DNA of 64,000 bases, from the NCBI RefSeq assembly GCF_052078665.1, contig NZ_JBQJIK010000015.1:44100-108099 (forward strand). Direction: 5' to 3'. Position numbers and translations under genes: made by a program. Under the pieces are notes generated by a model. The model was given only the letters and a program-made list of their open reading frames with translations. It searched no databases and was not told the DNA's origin. Below are positions 62,500 to 64,000 of the stretch, piece after piece. This DNA comes from Inquilinus sp052078665. Lineage in GTDB: Bacteria; Pseudomonadota; Alphaproteobacteria; DSM-16000; Inquilinaceae. Positions within the stretch are counted from its first letter, which is position 1. Every line of letters starts with the position of its first letter.

Positions 62500-63600
62500 A
62501 TGCGATATGCACGCATGCCGATCGAGGTGGAAGCGCCGGAGGAGTACGGCTACGACCTGATCCGCTTCAACCTGTCCGAGAGCTCGGTGGCGGACCGCAG
62601 CCTGTCGCAGCTCGGGCTGCAGATCCCGGACCTGACCCTGCTGTACGGCAGCCATCGCGGCAGCGAGGTGCTGCGGACGCTGATCGCGGCGGAAGGGCCG
62701 GGGCTGAAGCCCGACGACGTGCTGATCACCGGCGGCGCGGCCGGGGCGCTGTTCATCGTCGCCACCGCGCTGCTGGGCCGCGACGACCATCTGGTGGTGG
62801 TGCGCCCGAACTACGCGACCAATCTGGAGACGCCGCGGGCGATCGGCTGCGCCATGACCACGGTCGATCTGCGCTTCGAGGACGGGTTCCGGATCGACCC
62901 GGACGCGGTCGCCGCCGCGGTCACGCCGCGCACCAGGCTGATCAGCGTCACCGCGCCGCACAACCCGACCGGGACGATGGGCAGCGCCGCGGATCTGCGG
63001 GCCCTGGCCGACCTCGCGGCGCGCAGCGGCTGCCCCCTGCTGGTCGACGAGACCTATCGCGACCTGTCCCTGGACGGCGCCCTGCCGCCGGCGGCGACGC
63101 TGGGGCCGCATGTCATCGGCGTGTCGTCGCTGTCTAAGGCCTATGGCGTGCCGGGCATCCGCATCGGCTGGATCGTCACCCGCGACCCGGCGCTGCAGGA
63201 GCTGTTCCTGGCGGCCAAGGAGCAGATCAGCATCTGCGGCAGCGTCGTCGACGAATGGATCGCCGAGCGGATCCTGGAGAACCGGGCGGCGATCCTGGAG
63301 CCGATCCTGGCGGAGATGCGCCGCCGCCGCGCTTTGGTGGCCGACTGGATCGTTGCTGAGGACCGGCTGGACTGGGTGGCGCCGTCGGGCGGGGTGGTGT
63401 GCTTCCCGCGGATGCGGGTGGAGCCGCCGGGCGGCACCGGCGCCTTCTACCGGCGGCTGCTGGACGTCCATGGCTGCTATGTCGGGCCGGGCCACTGGTT
63501 CGAGCTGCCCGACACCTTCTTCCGCCTGGGCTATGGCTGGCCGACGGGAGAGGAGCTGGAGTCCGGCCTGGCCGCGATCTCGGCCGCGCTGCGGGGCTGA
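62500..63600 (+). CDS. Class I/II aminotransferase (PLP fold type I)
   Basis: A 366-residue aminotransferase: APHNPTG (N155), LVDETYRDLS with the PLP aspartate, Schiff-base lysine K213 in SSLSKAYGVPGIRIGW, late arginine in FFRLGYGW. ATG 62500 has GGGGGA 5 nt upstream; ATG 62482, overlapping the previous stop, is possible. The last gene of the operon, so it probably deaminates an amino acid released from the imported compound. Confidence 0.9.
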   Translation: MRYARMPIEVEAPEEYGYDLIRFNLSESSVADRSLSQLGLQIPDLTLLYGSHRGSEVLRTLIAAEGPGLKPDDVLITGGAAGALFIVATALLGRDDHLVVVRPNYATNLETPRAIGCAMTTVDLRFEDGFRIDPDAVAAAVTPRTRLISVTAPHNPTGTMGSAADLRALADLAARSGCPLLVDETYRDLSLDGALPPAATLGPHVIGVSSLSKAYGVPGIRIGWIVTRDPALQELFLAAKEQISICGSVVDEWIAERILENRAAILEPILAEMRRRRALVADWIVAEDRLDWVAPSGGVVCFPRMRVEPPGGTGAFYRRLLDVHGCYVGPGHWFELPDTFFRLGYGWPTGEELESGLAAISAALRG

Positions 63601-63611
63601 TCCAGCGAATC

Positions 63612-63644
63612 CCCGACCCTGGAGCGGAATGAATCGAGGTCGGG
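63612..63644 (+). terminator. Hairpin at the end of the catabolic operon
   Basis: CCCGACC / GGTCGGG, perfect 7-bp stem with a 19-nt loop, 11 bp after the aminotransferase stop. No T-run, so termination strength is uncertain. Confidence 0.45.
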
Positions 63645-63761
63645 TCCCGTCGATGCATCCGGGCAGGGGCTGATGTCGAGCGACTTTGGCGCTGGCGGGT
63701 AAAGCGGGTCCCGGCCTCGACAAAGGACCCTTGCTCACCCGGAGGCGCAAGCGCCGCCGAT

Positions 63762-63781
63762 CTCTCCCGCAAGCGGGAGAG
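63762..63781. repeat. Short dispersed-type palindrome
   Basis: CTCTCCCGC-AA-GCGGGAGAG, a perfect 9-bp stem with a 2-nt loop. It is preceded by a smaller GGCGC-AA-GCGCC stem at 63744-63755. This CCCGC..GCGGG type is common between alphaproteobacterial genes. Confidence 0.6.
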
Positions 63782-63799
63782 GCAAAATAATCCGGATCT

Positions 63800-63890
63800 C
63801 GTAGGTTGGGTTCGCGGCAGCGAACCCAACAGGATCAAGGGCCGCGACGGCGGCGGCATGTTGGGTTCGCCAACGCGAACCCAACCTACG
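63800..63890. repeat. Nested palindrome made of two hairpins
   Basis: Arm A CGTAGGTTGGGTTCGC (63800-63815) pairs locally with GCGAACCCAACA (63820-63831). The mirror copies TGTTGGGTTCGC (63859-63870) and GCGAACCCAACCTACG (63875-63890) form a second hairpin. The halves also mirror one another about a 27-nt centre, so a 91-nt cruciform is possible. It ends exactly where the intron-like sequence begins. Confidence 0.75.
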
Positions 63891-64000
63891 GTGTGCCGAG
63901 CATGATCGACAGCTTGGAGGTGGAAGTCCTCTGTCCAGCCTGATGGCGGTGAAGGACTAGCGAAGCGCAAGGGCGTCGCCGTGAGGCGGGGTCTGAAGGA
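63891..64000 (+). mobile_element. 5' end of a group II intron (continues beyond window)
   Basis: Starts GTGTG, matching the group II 5' consensus GUGYG. It continues with CCGAGCATG, then GGAGGTGGAAGTCCTC, ACTAGCGAAGCGCAAGGG and GTCTGAAGGA, the series of conserved domain I blocks I know from bacterial intron leaders. The reverse-transcriptase gene would lie downstream, outside the window. Insertion right after a stem-loop is the habit of bacterial class C introns. Identified from remembered sequence patterns only. Confidence 0.65.

Noticed and set aside
63601..63799. Possible small gene after the aminotransferase
   Set aside because: Only stem-loops are seen; the frames crossing it are extensions of antisense shadows.

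Overview
The window is about 64 kb of very GC-rich, densely coding DNA with no rRNA, tRNA, CRISPR array or phage genes. The gene content points to an alphaproteobacterium: many peptide-, amino-acid-, phosphonate- and sugar-type ABC importers, FixJ-type response regulators, an IorAB-like 2-oxoacid oxidoreductase and a Tmm-like monooxygenase. It suggests a soil or root-associated Rhodospirillales/Hyphomicrobiales-type heterotroph (Azospirillum/Inquilinus-like). That placement is inferred from gene families and base composition, not measured. Genes are packed in operons, many joined by 4-nt ATGA or GTGA overlaps.

Layout. (1) 1-681: 3' end of a trimethylamine-monooxygenase-like gene. (2) 709-7479, minus strand: a ROK repressor and a five-gene Dpp/Opp-type importer, with a promoter/operator palindrome between them. 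(3) 7561-10383, minus: amino-acid SBP and permease plus a cysteine-desulfurase-like PLP enzyme. (4) 10715-15771: isatin-hydrolase-like cyclase and MarR regulator (plus strand) facing iorB-iorA (minus), with look-alike palindromes at the two operon promoters. (5) 15930-19930: an ABC-2 exporter and an MFS transporter. (6) 19962-24042, minus: a four-PAS histidine kinase and three response regulators. (7) 24345-36319, plus: GntR, a complete Dpp-type importer and five sugar-acid enzymes (UxuA, SDR, ManD, galactonate-dehydratase-like, SMP-30 lactonase). (8) 36346-44917: a D-aminopeptidase-like hydrolase, an M81/MlrC metallopeptidase and an FAD oxidoreductase (minus), an XRE-cupin regulator (plus) and a PhnCDEE-type importer (minus). 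(9) 45263-47737: Ldh_2 dehydrogenase, O-methyltransferase, TetR regulator. (10) 47792-53667: an LsrB/RhaS-type sugar importer (minus) and a divergent GntR regulator with two winged-helix segments. (11) 53882-63600, plus: amidohydrolase, esterase-like hydrolase, Dpp-type importer with two binding proteins, and an aminotransferase. (12) 63601-64000: non-coding palindromes and what looks like the 5' end of a group II intron running off the window.

The common theme is uptake coupled to degradation. Each regulator sits beside an importer and its catabolic enzymes, and several have plausible operators. The most attractive leads are the isatin hydrolase/MarR/IorAB module (indole or tryptophan-side-chain catabolism), the D-peptide-like cluster next to a Phn-type importer, the uronate operon with two unrelated mannonate dehydratases, and the intron abutting a nested palindrome. 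All functions are read from motifs and remembered family resemblance. No database search was possible.
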